Made by a program: the position numbers and the translations under genes. The notes under the pieces were generated by a model. That model made no database searches, was not told where the DNA came from, and saw only the letters and a program-made list of their open reading frames with translations. From positions 34,277 to 98,276 of the forward strand of contig JAJPKQ010000012.1 of assembly GCA_021323635.1 (NCBI GenBank): a stretch of DNA of 64,000 nt, in the 5' to 3' direction. Every line of letters begins with the position of its first letter. The stretch's first letter is position 1. This document shows, piece after piece, positions 37,171 to 48,903 of this stretch. The stretch is from a bacterium (GTDB lineage: Bacteria > Actinomycetota > Thermoleophilia > Solirubrobacterales > Solirubrobacteraceae).

Positions 37171-37700
37171 GCGCGACCGCCGCGCATCCGCACGGCCGCG
37201 CTCAGGACTGGCTTGCGATCCGCAGGCTCACCTACCCCGACCTGCCCGCGGTGCTCGCCATCGAGCGGCGCTCCTTCCCCTCGCCATGGTCGCTTGCGAT
37301 GTTCGTGCTCGAGCTCTCAAAGCCGGATGGGATCTGCCTGGCGGCCGAGCGCAAGGGCGTGCTCTTGGGCTATCTGATCTGCGCGCGCTATGACACCGTC
37401 TTTCATCTCATGAACGTCGCCGTCGCGCCGGAGTGGCGAAGGCTGGGGATCGCCCAGGCGCTGCTGCGCGAGCTGATCGCGCGCACCGGCAGCCCGCAGG
37501 CGCGGATCACGCTCGAGGTGCGCCGCTCCAACGCGGGCGCGATCGACCTCTACGAACGCGAGGGGTTCCGCATCGCGGGGCTGCGGCGTCGCTACTACCA
37601 GGACAACGGCGAGGACGCCTACGTGATGTGGCGCACGCCTGCCACGCTTGAAGGGTCGCTTGCAGACGTGCCAAACGCGCGCGAAGACCTGCTGCCGTGA
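37167..37700 (+). CDS. rimI: Ribosomal-protein-alanine acetyltransferase RimI-like
   Basis: A 177-aa GNAT acetyltransferase. Motif A (VAPEWRRLGIAQALLREL, about 91-108) binds acetyl-CoA and LEVRRSNAGAIDLYEREGF is motif B. In E. coli RimI acetylates ribosomal protein S18, but its place between tsaB and tsaD is common and some members acetylate other N-termini. GTG start; 4-nt overlaps on both sides. Confidence 0.92.
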   Translation: MSATAAHPHGRAQDWLAIRRLTYPDLPAVLAIERRSFPSPWSLAMFVLELSKPDGICLAAERKGVLLGYLICARYDTVFHLMNVAVAPEWRRLGIAQALLRELIARTGSPQARITLEVRRSNAGAIDLYEREGFRIAGLRRRYYQDNGEDAYVMWRTPATLEGSLADVPNAREDLLP

Positions 37701-38761
37701 GCGCAAACAGGCACATCCTCGCGATCGAGACCTCCTGCGACGACACCTGCGCCGCTGTGGTCGACGGCGAGGGGAGGATGCTCGCGAACGTGATCTCCTC
37801 CCAGCACGTCCACGACCGCTTCGGCGGCGTCGTGCCGGAGATCGCCTCCCGCCACCATCTCACGCAGGTCAACGCGATCGTCGCTGCGGCGCTGGAGCGC
37901 GCCGGCCTGCAGCTTGAGGAGATCGACCTGGTCGCAGCGACCCAGGGCCCCGGTCTGATCGGCGCGCTGCTGATCGGCCTCTCGACGGGCAAGGCGCTTG
38001 CCGCCGCCCGCGCGCTGCCCTTTGCGGCGGTCGACCATCTCCAGGGACACGTGGCTGCAAACTTCCTCGTGCTGCCTGAGCTTGAGCCCTTCGACCCGCC
38101 CTTTCTGTGTCTGATCGCAAGCGGCGGCCACACGCTGCTTGCCGAGGTGCGCCGCCGCGATCGCTTCGAAGTTCTCGGCCGGACGCTCGACGATGCCGCC
38201 GGCGAGGCCTTTGACAAGGGCGCGCGGCTGCTGGGACTGGGCTTTCCCGGAGGCCCCGCCCTCGAGCGCTTGGCGCGCGAGGGCGACCCTCGCGCCTTTG
38301 AGCTGCCGATCGCCGGTCGGCGCGCAAAGGCCCGTGGTGGCGGTGCGGGCGGGGGCACCCCGGCGCGCAGCTTCGCGCGCAGCCTCGACTTCTCATTCGC
38401 GGGCGTCAAGACCGCGCTTGCCCAGCAGCTGCGCGGGCTGCCCGAGGCCGAGCGCGAGCGCCGACGGGCGGACCTTGCCGCCTCCTTCCAGCATGCGATC
38501 GTCGAGAGCCTGCTCGATCGCGTGACGCAGGCGCTTGAGCAGACCGGGCTGGATCGCCTTGCGGTTGGCGGCGGCGTGGCCGCGAACGGGGCGCTGCGCG
38601 AGCGTCTGCAGGCGCTGGCAGTGAGCGTGCACATACCGCCACGCGAGCTGTGCACGGACAACGCCGCGATGATCGCCTCCGCGGCGCGCTTTGCGCCGGC
38701 GCTCGAGTACCCGCGCTACCTGCACCTTGACGCGTATGCCGCCGGCGAAGGGACGCGCTGA
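37697..38761 (+). CDS. tsaD: tRNA N6-adenosine threonylcarbamoyltransferase TsaD
   Basis: A 354-aa metalloenzyme that transfers threonylcarbamoyl to A37. The metal ligands His114 and His118 lie in DHLQGHVAA; N-terminus LAIETSCDDTCAA, ATQGPGLIGALLIG, and the third ligand region CTDNAAMIA are present. A Gly-rich insert lies near residues 212-222. GTG start overlapping rimI by 4 nt. Confidence 0.96.
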   Translation: MSANRHILAIETSCDDTCAAVVDGEGRMLANVISSQHVHDRFGGVVPEIASRHHLTQVNAIVAAALERAGLQLEEIDLVAATQGPGLIGALLIGLSTGKALAAARALPFAAVDHLQGHVAANFLVLPELEPFDPPFLCLIASGGHTLLAEVRRRDRFEVLGRTLDDAAGEAFDKGARLLGLGFPGGPALERLAREGDPRAFELPIAGRRAKARGGGAGGGTPARSFARSLDFSFAGVKTALAQQLRGLPEAERERRRADLAASFQHAIVESLLDRVTQALEQTGLDRLAVGGGVAANGALRERLQALAVSVHIPPRELCTDNAAMIASAARFAPALEYPRYLHLDAYAAGEGTR

Positions 38762-38772
38762 GAGCCTGGGCG

Positions 38773-39051
38773 ATGAGCGACGCGAGGCCGGCTCTCACCC
38801 TCTACATGCACCGCGACTGCCACCTCTGCGTGGAGGCTCGCGCGGACATTGAAATGCTGCAGCGCGAGCTTGACTTCGACCTGCGCGAGGTTGACATTCA
38901 CAGCGATGAGGCACTCCTGCGCGCCTACTGCGAGCGCGTGCCCGTGGTTGCGCTGCAGGGACGCGAGCTCTGCGACCTGCACGTAGACAATCCGCTGCTG
39001 CGGGAGGCGCTGATCGCCGCCGGGGCAGCTCGGGCAGCTCCTGAGAGCTGA
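38773..39051 (+). CDS. Glutaredoxin-like protein
   Basis: A 92-aa thioredoxin-fold protein with the redox motif CHLC (about 16-19) and cis-proline in ERVPVVALQG. Probably a DUF836-type glutaredoxin. It follows tsaD by 11 nt and precedes rex, so a redox role alongside Rex is plausible but not shown. Confidence 0.85.
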   Translation: MSDARPALTLYMHRDCHLCVEARADIEMLQRELDFDLREVDIHSDEALLRAYCERVPVVALQGRELCDLHVDNPLLREALIAAGAARAAPES

Positions 39052-39114
39052 GCACGCAGCGGTCGCTCATCTACTAGAGTCAGGGTCAATGGCAACCGAC
39101 TGCAAGGAGGCGAC

Positions 39115-39762
39115 ATGAACGAGACGGCTCCGCGGCCAGCGACTCCAGAGCGCCTCTCGCTCGGCGTCGCCGCGCGCCTCTCCCGTTATCTGCAGGTGCT
39201 CACCGAGGCGAAGAAGATCGCCAAGCAGACGATCTCCTCGCAGGAGCTCTCGGAATACACGCACGTCAACCCCACGCAGATCCGCCGCGACCTCTCCGGC
39301 TTCGGAAAGTTCGGCAAGCGTGGCGTAGGTTACAATGTCGAGTCGCTGATCGAGGAGATCCGCAAGATCCTCAAGACCGCCGGCCAGCACAACATCGCCC
39401 TGATCGGGGCGGGACGGCTTGGCACCGCGATCGCCTCCTCAGACGTCTTTGCGGATCACGGCTTCCAGATCGTCGCGATCTTCGACAACGACCCCCAGAA
39501 GGTGGGGACGCGCATCGGCGAGCTTCCGGTGCGCAGCATCTCGGAGCTGCGCGCTGCAGTCGCGGAGCAGAAGATCGTCGTCGGCGTGCTCGCGGTGCCG
39601 CCCGCAGCCTCCCAGCAGCTCGCGGACGAGCTGGTAAGCGCAGGCGTCCGCATCATCTTCAACTACTCAGGCTCGCTGCTGAGCGTGCCGGCGGATGTCA
39701 CGGTCCACACCTCCAGCCCGGCCGTGGATCTGCTCTACGCCCTTTACTTCTATCTGACCTAG
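39115..39762 (+). CDS. rex: Redox-sensing transcriptional repressor Rex
   Basis: A 215-aa repressor that reads the NADH/NAD+ ratio. The winged helix covers about 15-75 (SSQELSEYTHVNPTQIRRDL and GKRGVGYNV), the Rossmann motif GAGRLG is at 98-103, and DVTVHTSSPAVDLLYALYFY is the domain-swapped helix. AAGGAGG precedes the ATG. Targets usually include respiratory and fermentation genes; no ROP-like site is obvious nearby. Confidence 0.95.
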   Translation: MNETAPRPATPERLSLGVAARLSRYLQVLTEAKKIAKQTISSQELSEYTHVNPTQIRRDLSGFGKFGKRGVGYNVESLIEEIRKILKTAGQHNIALIGAGRLGTAIASSDVFADHGFQIVAIFDNDPQKVGTRIGELPVRSISELRAAVAEQKIVVGVLAVPPAASQQLADELVSAGVRIIFNYSGSLLSVPADVTVHTSSPAVDLLYALYFYLT

Positions 39763-39848
39763 ACATCTACGGATAAGCTAGGCGCGCAGGCGCGGGGGCC
39801 AAGGCCGATCCCGGTCACGGCGCGCCCGACGCGCAGGACTCCGAAGCG

Positions 39849-41000
39849 ATGAGCGCAATTGACTTCGAGCAGGCAGAAGAGCGCTTCGAGCGCTCGCGCG
39901 ACCTGACGGTGGGGATCGAGGAGGAGTTCGCGCTACTGGATCCCCTCAGCCTCGATCTGGTGCCGCGCTTCGAGGAGCTGCGCGCCGCCGCCCGCGAGGG
40001 GGACCCGGTGCTCCATGAGCACATCACCGGTGAGCTGATCTCCTCTGAGATCGAGATCGTCTCGGGACGCTCAGAGAGCCTCGCTGATGCGCTCGCGCGC
40101 CAGCGCGACCGTCGCCGGCGCCTGTTTGCGCTCTGCGAGGCGCACGAGACCGCGCTTGGCGCCTCCGGCACGCACCCCTGGGCGGACTACCGCGCCCAGC
40201 GCATCATCGACACCCCCCACTACCGGCGCGTCGAGGCGGATCTCAAGTACGTCGCCTGGCGCAACAACACCTTCAGCCTGCATGTCCACGTGGGCGTGCG
40301 CTCGCTGGAGCGTGCGATCGCAGTCTGCGATCGCCTGCGGCCGGTGCTGCCGCTGCTGCTGGCGGTCTCCGCCAGCTCGCCCTTTCTGGACGGGCGCGAC
40401 TCGGGGCTGCACTCGGCGCGAACCCAGTCCTTCACGCGCAGCTTTCCGCGCTGCGGCATCCCTGAGGCCTTCGGGTCGTGGGCGGCCTACCGCTCCTATC
40501 TTCAGTTCCTGCTGCGCACCTCCTCGATCATCGAGTTCACCCAGGTCTGGTGGTCGGTGCGCCCGCACCTTGACTTCGGCACGGTGGAGGTGCGCATCTG
40601 CGACGCGCAGTGCACCGCGGGCGAGTCCGAGGCGCTGGCGGCGCTGATCTTAGCCTGCGTCGCGCAGGCCGCGCGCGACCACGATGAAGGCGTGCCCCTC
40701 GCCGCTCCGCCCGGGAGGCTGATCGAGGAGAACCTCTGGCGCGCAATTCGCTACGGTCTCGATGGCAAGATGATCGATCTGGAGCGTGCGAGCGAGTACC
40801 CGGCGCGTGAGGCGATCGAGCGCCTGCTCGCCTGGAGCGAGCCGGTGCGCAGCGAGCTTGACATCCACCCGTCCTTCCCGGAGCGCAACGGCGCCCAGCG
40901 CCAGCGGGCGCTGATCGAGGCGGGCGCTACCCCGGCAGAGGCCTTTGCGGAGGTCGTCAGGGAGACCCAGCGCACCTACGCCGAAGGGGTGCGGGCTTGA
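39849..41000 (+). CDS. Carboxylate-amine ligase of the GCS2/YbdK family
   Basis: A 383-aa ATP-grasp-like glutamate-cysteine-ligase-2 family enzyme. Signature VGIEEEFALLD (21-31), SEIEIVSG, SLHVHVG (about 139-145) and TVEVRICDAQ (about 252-261). YbdK has weak gamma-glutamylcysteine synthetase activity; in Actinobacteria relatives make mycothiol-independent thiols or ergothioneine. The real product here is unknown. Confidence 0.88.
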   Translation: MSAIDFEQAEERFERSRDLTVGIEEEFALLDPLSLDLVPRFEELRAAAREGDPVLHEHITGELISSEIEIVSGRSESLADALARQRDRRRRLFALCEAHETALGASGTHPWADYRAQRIIDTPHYRRVEADLKYVAWRNNTFSLHVHVGVRSLERAIAVCDRLRPVLPLLLAVSASSPFLDGRDSGLHSARTQSFTRSFPRCGIPEAFGSWAAYRSYLQFLLRTSSIIEFTQVWWSVRPHLDFGTVEVRICDAQCTAGESEALAALILACVAQAARDHDEGVPLAAPPGRLIEENLWRAIRYGLDGKMIDLERASEYPAREAIERLLAWSEPVRSELDIHPSFPERNGAQRQRALIEAGATPAEAFAEVVRETQRTYAEGVRA

Positions 41001-41016
41001 CCGCAGGGGTGCGCGC

Positions 41017-41562
41017 ATGAGCGCGGGCGAGGCGAGCGCGGCAGGTGCGCAGGGCGCGGCGTCCGGGAGCGGCGGCGAGGAGCAGCGCTTGCGTGCCGCC
41101 TACGAGGCGGAGCTTGCGCGGATCACAAGCGCCGAGCTGCTGCTGCAGTCGGCTGCGGCGCTGCTCAACCATGCCGCCAGGCGCCTGGGTCTGGCCGGCG
41201 GTGGTGGGGCCACCGACCATGGCCAAGCGCGCGATGCGATCGACGGCGTGCGCGCCCTGATGCCGGTGATCGAGCGCGCCTGTCCCACCCAGCAGGCGCA
41301 GGCGCTGCGCGAGGCGCTCTCCCAGCTGCAGCTGGCGTTTGCGGGCGCTGTGAAGGGAGGCGCGGAGAAGGGCGCGAAGAGGGATGCCTCCGCCGGCGCG
41401 CAGGCCGGTGCAGGCGCCGGCGCCGGCACCGCGAGCGAGGCAGGGAGGACGAAGGGAGCCCCGGGCGCTGGGCCCGATGCGCAGGCGCCCGGACGCGGTG
41501 GCGAGCGGGAGCGGGGGCCGGCCGAGCGCTCGGGGAGGCTGTGGGTGCCGGGGAGCTCCTAG
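41017..41562 (+). CDS. DUF1844-like protein
   Basis: A 181-aa protein. Residues 28-115 form a helical core (SAELLLQSAAALLNHAARRL then DAIDGVRALMPVIE and LREALSQLQLAF), the pattern of the DUF1844 family in Actinobacteria. The rest is low-complexity Gly/Ala/Arg tail. No function is known to me. It starts 17 nt after the ligase gene. Confidence 0.72.
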   Translation: MSAGEASAAGAQGAASGSGGEEQRLRAAYEAELARITSAELLLQSAAALLNHAARRLGLAGGGGATDHGQARDAIDGVRALMPVIERACPTQQAQALREALSQLQLAFAGAVKGGAEKGAKRDASAGAQAGAGAGAGTASEAGRTKGAPGAGPDAQAPGRGGERERGPAERSGRLWVPGSS

Positions 41563-41708
41563 TGCCGGCGGGCGCCCTTCCGCGCGCCCGCTCGATACAC
41601 TGCGCCCGCCTTGCCGTCATGCGGGCCGTAGAGAGGGCCGGTGGGGCGGTCATCTGCGTGCGCCGACCGGCGCGCCGTCAAATACAGAACCCGTAGCGGA
41701 GGTTTCAT

Positions 41709-43802
41709 TTGAGCAGTTTTCTGAGAGATCACGGTGTCGTTGTCGCGCTCGTCTGCGCGGGGTGTGCGCTCATCTACGGCATCCTCACCACGCGCTCGCT
41801 GCTTGCGCTATCGCCCGGCAACGAGCGCATGCAGGCCATCTCGCGCGCCGTCCAGCAGGGCGCGCGCGCCTACCTCAACCGCCAGTACACGACGATCGCG
41901 GCCGTCGGCGTGCTGATCTTCATCGCGCTGATCTTCATCCAGGACATCGCTGTAGCGTGCGGCTTTGCGATCGGCGGAGTGCTCTCTGGCGCGGCCGGCT
42001 ACGTCGGCATGAACGTGTCGGTGCGCGCCAACGCGCGCGTCGCCGAGGCAGCGCGTGGGGGCATCGGCAAGGCGCTCTCCGCCGCCTTCCGCGGCGGGTC
42101 GATCACGGGGTTGCTTGTCGCCGGCCTTGCGCTGATCGGCCTGGCGGGCTACTACGGGCTGCTGACGGCGGTATTTGGCGACTCACAGAAGACCGCGGTC
42201 GATGCGCTCGTGGGGCTCGGCTTCGGCGGCTCGCTGATCTCTGTCTTTGCCCGTCTGGGCGGCGGCATCTACACGAAGGCCGCCGATGTGGGCGCGGACC
42301 TGGTCGGCAAGGTCGAGGCGGGCATCCCCGAGGACGACCCGCGCAACCCGGCGGTGATCGCCGACAACGTCGGCGACAACGTGGGCGACTGTGCGGGCAT
42401 GGCCGCGGATCTCTTCGAGACCTACGCGGTCACCGCGGTGGCGACGATGCTGCTGGGGGTGCTGACCTTCAGCCAGGCGACGCAGGCTGCCCTCTACCCG
42501 CTCGTGCTTGGCGCGGTCGCTGTGATCGCCTCGATCATCGGCGCCTTCGCGGTGCGCACCAAGAGCGGCAATGTCGAGCGCGCCCTCTATCAGGGCCTTG
42601 CGCTCTCGGGGCTGCTTGCCGCCGGCCTCTTCTACCCGGTCACCCGCTGGTTGATGAGCGGGATCTCCTACAGCGCCTCCTCCGGAGCGCCCGGGCACGG
42701 CGCGCCGGGGGTTCTGCACCTCTATGCCTGCTCGCTGATCGGGATCGCGGTCACCGCGGCGCTGTTCGTGCTGACCGACTACTACACCTCGACGCGCTTC
42801 TCGCCCGTGCGCAAGACCGCGAGCGCCTCGCAGACCGGCCACGCGACCAACATCATCCAGGGGTTCGCATCGGGGCTGCAGGCGACCGCGCTCCCCGCGC
42901 TGGTGATCGTGCTTGGCATCTTCGGCTCCTGGAAGCTCGCGGGCGGCGGCACGGTCGGCATCTACGGCGTCGCCGTGGCGGTGATGGGTCAGCTCTCGAT
43001 GACCGGGCTGATCGTGGCGCTCGATGCCTTCGGGCCGATCACGGACAACGCCGGCGGCATCGCCGAGATGGCGGACCTGCCCGAGGAGGTGCGCAACATC
43101 ACCGATCCCCTCGACGCGGTCGGCAACACGACCAAGGCGGTCACGAAGGGGTACGCGATCGGGTCCGCAGCGCTCGCGGCGGTCGTGCTCTTCGCGGCCT
43201 TCCGCCTTGAACTGGATTCACACAAGCACCTGCCGGTGGGCGCATCGCTGAGCTTCGGCATCAACGAACCGGCGGTGCTGATCGGCCTGCTGCTGGGCGG
43301 GCTGATGGTGACCCTCTTTGCCTCGCTGGCGATCGAGGCGGTCGGGCGCGCGGGCGGGTCGGTCGTCGAGGAGGTTCGCCGCCAGTTCCGCGAGCACCCC
43401 GGGATCATGGAGGGCACCGAAGAGCCCGACTACGGCCGCTGTGTGGGCATCGTCACGCGCACCGCTCAGCGTGAGATGATCCTGCCCGCGCTGCTGCCGA
43501 TCCTCTTGACGCTGATCATCGGGCTGATCGACGAAAAGGTGCTCGGCGGCCTCCTGATCGGGGTGATCGTGGTGGGCTTCTTCATGGCCGTGCTGATGAC
43601 CGCCGGCGGTGGCGCCTGGGACAACGCCAAGAAGCTGATCGAGGACGGCGCCTTCGGCGGCAAGGGATCGGAGGCGCACGCGGCGGGGGTCACCGGCGAC
43701 ACGGTCGGCGATCCCTTCAAGGACACCGCCGGACCGGCGATCAACCCGATGATCAAGGTCGCCAACATCGTCGCGATCCTGATCATCCCGATCATCACCT
43801 AG
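41709..43802 (+). CDS. hppA: Membrane-bound K+-independent proton-pumping pyrophosphatase
   Basis: A 697-aa integral membrane enzyme (about 16 helices) that hydrolyses pyrophosphate and pumps protons. The substrate site [20 protein letters not shown] spans 184-203 and [19 protein letters not shown] 209-227; a second acidic motif is [13 protein letters not shown] near the C-terminus. Lys476 in GNTTKA marks the K+-independent class (Ala in K+-dependent enzymes). TTG start following GGAGG at about 41699. A GATACACT promoter-like box lies upstream near 41593. Confidence 0.95.
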   Translation: MSSFLRDHGVVVALVCAGCALIYGILTTRSLLALSPGNERMQAISRAVQQGARAYLNRQYTTIAAVGVLIFIALIFIQDIAVACGFAIGGVLSGAAGYVGMNVSVRANARVAEAARGGIGKALSAAFRGGSITGLLVAGLALIGLAGYYGLLTAVFGDSQKTAVDALVGLGFGGSLISVFARLGGGIYTKAADVGADLVGKVEAGIPEDDPRNPAVIADNVGDNVGDCAGMAADLFETYAVTAVATMLLGVLTFSQATQAALYPLVLGAVAVIASIIGAFAVRTKSGNVERALYQGLALSGLLAAGLFYPVTRWLMSGISYSASSGAPGHGAPGVLHLYACSLIGIAVTAALFVLTDYYTSTRFSPVRKTASASQTGHATNIIQGFASGLQATALPALVIVLGIFGSWKLAGGGTVGIYGVAVAVMGQLSMTGLIVALDAFGPITDNAGGIAEMADLPEEVRNITDPLDAVGNTTKAVTKGYAIGSAALAAVVLFAAFRLELDSHKHLPVGASLSFGINEPAVLIGLLLGGLMVTLFASLAIEAVGRAGGSVVEEVRRQFREHPGIMEGTEEPDYGRCVGIVTRTAQREMILPALLPILLTLIIGLIDEKVLGGLLIGVIVVGFFMAVLMTAGGGAWDNAKKLIEDGAFGGKGSEAHAAGVTGDTVGDPFKDTAGPAINPMIKVANIVAILIIPIIT

Positions 43803-43824
43803 GAGCGCGATCGGCTATGCTCGA

Positions 43825-43912
43825 GCCCGGTTGTCTGTGCCGGGCGCGAGCGTGCCGCCGAGACCAAGGATGGCGGGCGTCGCTCGTGGCAAGCCACGGG
43901 CAGGGAGCGACG
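43825..43912 (+). ncRNA. Structured leader with three hairpins upstream of trkA genes
   Basis: Hairpin 1: GCCCGG (43825-43830)/CCGGGC (43840-43845). Hairpin 2: CCGCC (43855-43859)/GGCGG (43872-43876). Hairpin 3: CGTCGCT (43878-43884)/AGCGACG (43906-43912), with an inner GTGG/CCAC. A TATGCT box at 43816-43821 could start this transcript. K+ transport genes are often under c-di-AMP riboswitches, but I cannot find the ydaO-type consensus here. It may be a new leader or simply a terminator plus promoter region. Confidence 0.4.
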
Positions 43913-43958
43913 AGGCGCTCTAAGCTGGAGATGAAATGAGCGGAGAGGTCAGAGGCCC

Positions 43959-44393
43959 ATGTTCGTGCTGATCGTCGGCGCCGGGCGCGTGGGCGCCGCG
44001 GTCGCCAAGTACGCCCTGGCCAGCGGCCATGAGGTCTCGGTCATGGATGAGGACCCGCTCTCGCACGAGCGCCTCGACGCCGGCCAGGCGACCACCTGGG
44101 AGGAGGCGGGCGGACGCTTCACCGTCGGCACCGCGCTCGAGCTCGACGCCCTGCGCGAGGCGGGGATCGAGCACACCGACCTCTTCATCGCCTCCACCGA
44201 CGGGGACAACACCAACCTGATCATCGCTCAGATCGCCCAGCGCCAGTTCGGCGTGCGCAAGGTGATCGCGCGCGTGATGGACCCCGCGCGCGCGGCGTGG
44301 TATCGGGAGCAGGGCCTGCACACGATCTCGCCCGCACAGGAGGCGATCGAGATGTTCAAGGAGGCGCTGCATGAGCACGCGCAGGCGCTGTAA
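43959..44393 (+). CDS. TrkA-N (RCK) domain protein
   Basis: A 144-aa NAD-binding regulator of K+ transport. The Rossmann motif VGAGRVGAAVA is at 5-15, with acidic VMDED after the second strand. It contains only the TrkA-N (RCK) domain; a TrkA-C domain is missing. It is 13 nt ahead of a second TrkA-like protein, so the two may form a pair. No TrkH/TrkG channel gene is within the window. Confidence 0.92.
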   Translation: MFVLIVGAGRVGAAVAKYALASGHEVSVMDEDPLSHERLDAGQATTWEEAGGRFTVGTALELDALREAGIEHTDLFIASTDGDNTNLIIAQIAQRQFGVRKVIARVMDPARAAWYREQGLHTISPAQEAIEMFKEALHEHAQAL

Positions 44394-44405
44394 GGGGATG
44401 CTGCG

Positions 44406-45083
44406 GTGTATGCGATAGTCGTCGGCGGCGGCAAGGTCGGCTTCAACCTGAGCCGCGAGATGCTCCGTCGCGGCCACGAGGTGACGCTGATCGAGAGCTC
44501 GCGCACCCGCTACGTCACGGTCGAGCGCGAGCTGGAGCACTCGGTGCAGTACGGCGACGGGACCGAGCTGTGGGTGCTCGAGCGCGCCGGCGTCGAGCGC
44601 GCCGACCTGGTTGTCGCGGTCACCGGCGACGATGAGGACAACATGCTCGTCTCGCAGGTGGCCAAGGACAAGTACGGCTGTGAGCACATCATCGCGCGCG
44701 TGAACAACCCGCGCAACTACAGCCACTTCAAGCTGCTGGGGATCCAGCCGGTGGTCTCCGCCACCGACCTGATCCTGCGCCTGATCGAGCACGAGGTCCC
44801 CCGCTACGGGCTCGTGCATCTGCTTGCGCTCGAAGACGAGGCGCTGCAGATAATCGAGGTCGAGGTCTCCGCCAGCGCGCCGCTGCTGGGCCGCCCGCTT
44901 GCGGACATCTCGATGCCGGACGGCAGCCTCTTCATCTCGGTGCTGCGCAACGGCGCGGGCTTCGTCCCCCGCGCCGACACCGTGCTTGAGAGCGGCGACC
45001 GCGTGCTCGCGGTGATCGAGCCCGGGCGCGAAGCGGAGATCATGAGCATGCTCGCGCCCGACATCAGCCAGGCTCCGGCCTGA
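44406..45083 (+). CDS. TrkA-family potassium uptake protein
   Basis: A 225-aa protein with TrkA-N (VVGGGKVGFNLS at 5-16, glycine-rich NAD loop) and TrkA-C (from about 145; IIEVEVSASAPLLGRPLADI). Regulates a K+ channel by binding NAD(H) and possibly cyclic nucleotides. GTG start. It is in an operon with the preceding RCK protein. Confidence 0.93.
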   Translation: MYAIVVGGGKVGFNLSREMLRRGHEVTLIESSRTRYVTVERELEHSVQYGDGTELWVLERAGVERADLVVAVTGDDEDNMLVSQVAKDKYGCEHIIARVNNPRNYSHFKLLGIQPVVSATDLILRLIEHEVPRYGLVHLLALEDEALQIIEVEVSASAPLLGRPLADISMPDGSLFISVLRNGAGFVPRADTVLESGDRVLAVIEPGREAEIMSMLAPDISQAPA

Positions 45084-45123
45084 GCAGCGCGCGCTGGCGC
45101 CGGCGCTATCCTTCTAGCCGCGT

Positions 45124-45195
45124 TCCGGGATGGTGTAATCGGTAACACGCGACACTCTGGATGTCGAATTTGGGGTTCGAGTCCCTGTCCCGGAG
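45124..45195 (+). tRNA. tRNA-Gln (anticodon CTG)
   Basis: A 72-nt cloverleaf: acceptor TCCGGGA/TCCCGGA, anticodon stem GACA/TGTC with loop CTCTGGA (anticodon CTG), T arm GGGGTTCGAGTCCC. Discriminator G; CCA is not encoded. Confidence 0.93.
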
Positions 45196-45223
45196 CCTCT
45201 CGCGCTCGCCCCCTGCGCCGCCG

Positions 45224-47010
45224 CTATGCCGCCACCGACCAGTCGGCATGCATGCGCGCGTAGGGGCCGCCGGCGTCGAGCAGCTGCTCGTGGCTGCCGC
45301 GCTCGACGATCCGCCCGTGCTCGAGCACGACGATCTGGGCGGCGTCGCGGATCGTCGAGAGGCGATGGGCGATGACGAAGGCGGTGCGCCCCGCAAGCAG
45401 CCGGCGCAGCGCGCGCTGGAGGCGCGCCTCGGTGTGCAGATCGACGCTCGATGTCGCCTCGTCGAGGATCAGGATGCGCGGGTCGGCGATCAGCGCGCGG
45501 GCGAAGGCGATCAGCTGGCGCTGGCCGGCAGAGAGCTGCACGCCGCGCTCGCCGATCTCAGTCTCCATCCCCTGCGGGAGCGCCTCGATCAGCTCGAGCG
45601 CGCCCAACGCGGAGGCGGCGGCGCGGATCTCGCGCTCGCTTGCCTGCGGGCGGCCGAAGGCGATGTTCTGGGCAATCGTCCCGGAGAACAGGAAGGCCTC
45701 CTGCGGGACGATCCCAAGCTGGCTGCGCAGCGAGCGTGCGCGCACCGTGCGCAGGTCGACGCCGTCGAGCAGGATGCGCCCGGCGGTCGGGTTGTAGAAG
45801 CGGCAGAGCAGCTTCACGAGCGTCGACTTGCCCGCACCGGTCGCCCCGACCAGCGCAACCGTCTGCCCGGCGGGCACGACGAGGTCGATCTCGCGCAGGG
45901 CGTAGTCGGGCTGCGCGCCCTCCTGCTCGCCCGCCCGCGCGCCGTAGGCGAAGGAGACGCCCTCAAAGCGCACCTCGCCGCGGACCGGTCGCAGTGACGC
46001 GCTGCCGTCGCGATCTGCGGGATGCGGGCGCTCGTCAAGCAGGGTGAAGATCTTCTCGAGCGCGGCCATGCCGGACTGGTAGGTGGTGTAGAGCTGGGAG
46101 AGCTGCTGGACCGGTTCAAAGAGGTTGGAGAGCGCCGCCACGAAGGCGACGATCGTCCCCAGCGAGATCGCGCCGGCGATCGCCTGATCGCCGCCGTAGA
46201 GGACGATTCCGGCGATCGCGAGCCCGGAGAGCAGCTCGACGGCGGGGAAGTAGGCCGCGTTGAGGTAGACGGTTGCCATGTTCGCGTCACGGTTGGCGGC
46301 GTTGAGCTGCGCAAAGCGCGCTTCGTGGCGGCGCTCAGCGGCGAACGCGCGCACCACGATGACGCCCGAGAGCGTCTCCTGGAGGTAGGCGGTGAGCGCC
46401 CCGATCGTCTCGCGCGTGCGACGGAAGGCGCCTGTGGAGGCGAGGCGGAACCAGACGCTGCCCGCGGCCATCGGCGCCAGCGCGAGGAAGGTGAGCAGCG
46501 CGAGGCGCAGATCGAGCACCAGCAGCACCACGATCGTCCCGATCAGCGTCAGCCCGGCGCCAAACAGCGTCACGACCGAGTCGGTGACGAGCGTGTCCAG
46601 CGCCTCGACGTCGTTGGTGATGCGCGAGATCAGGACGCCCGCCGGGCGGCTCTCGTAGAAGCGCAGCGGCATCGACTGCAGGTGGGCGAAGATCTCGATG
46701 CGCAGGTCCGCAAGGACGCGCTGGCCGATCCAGCCGACGAGGTAAGTCTGCAGATAGGTCATCGCCCAGGCGAGCAGCGCGACGGCGAGGAAGGCGAGCA
46801 CGCAGGCCAGCAGCACCGTCATGTCGGCTCGCTCGATCCCGCGGTCGATCGCGAGCTTGGCGACCAGCGGGGGCGCCACCGTCGCGGCGGTGCCGAGCAG
46901 GAGCGCGCCGAGGGTCAGCAGCGCTCTGGCCCGGTAGGGAGCGAGGAGCACAAGCAGGCCGCGCAGGTTGCGCATCCGAGAGCTGCGGCGCGCGCCGCTG
47001 AAGGGAGTCC

Positions 47011-47014
<4 letters not shown>
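45224..47014 (-). CDS. ABC exporter half-transporter, catalytically complete
   Basis: A 596-aa type-IV ABC exporter with six membrane helices (about 20-310) and a nucleotide-binding domain. Walker A GATGAGKS at 390-397, signature LSAGQRQ, Walker B ILILDEATSSVD with the catalytic Glu, H-loop IAHRLST. The signature is LSAGQ not LSGGQ. It overlaps the upstream partner by 4 nt, so the two should form a heterodimer. Substrate is likely a drug or lipid. Confidence 0.93.

Positions 47015-48899
<1,885 letters not shown>

Positions 48900-48903
<4 letters not shown>

Noticed and set aside
43803..43958. c-di-AMP (ydaO-type) riboswitch before the trkA genes
   Set aside because: Expected from gene type, but the conserved core sequences could not be found; kept only as an unidentified structured leader.
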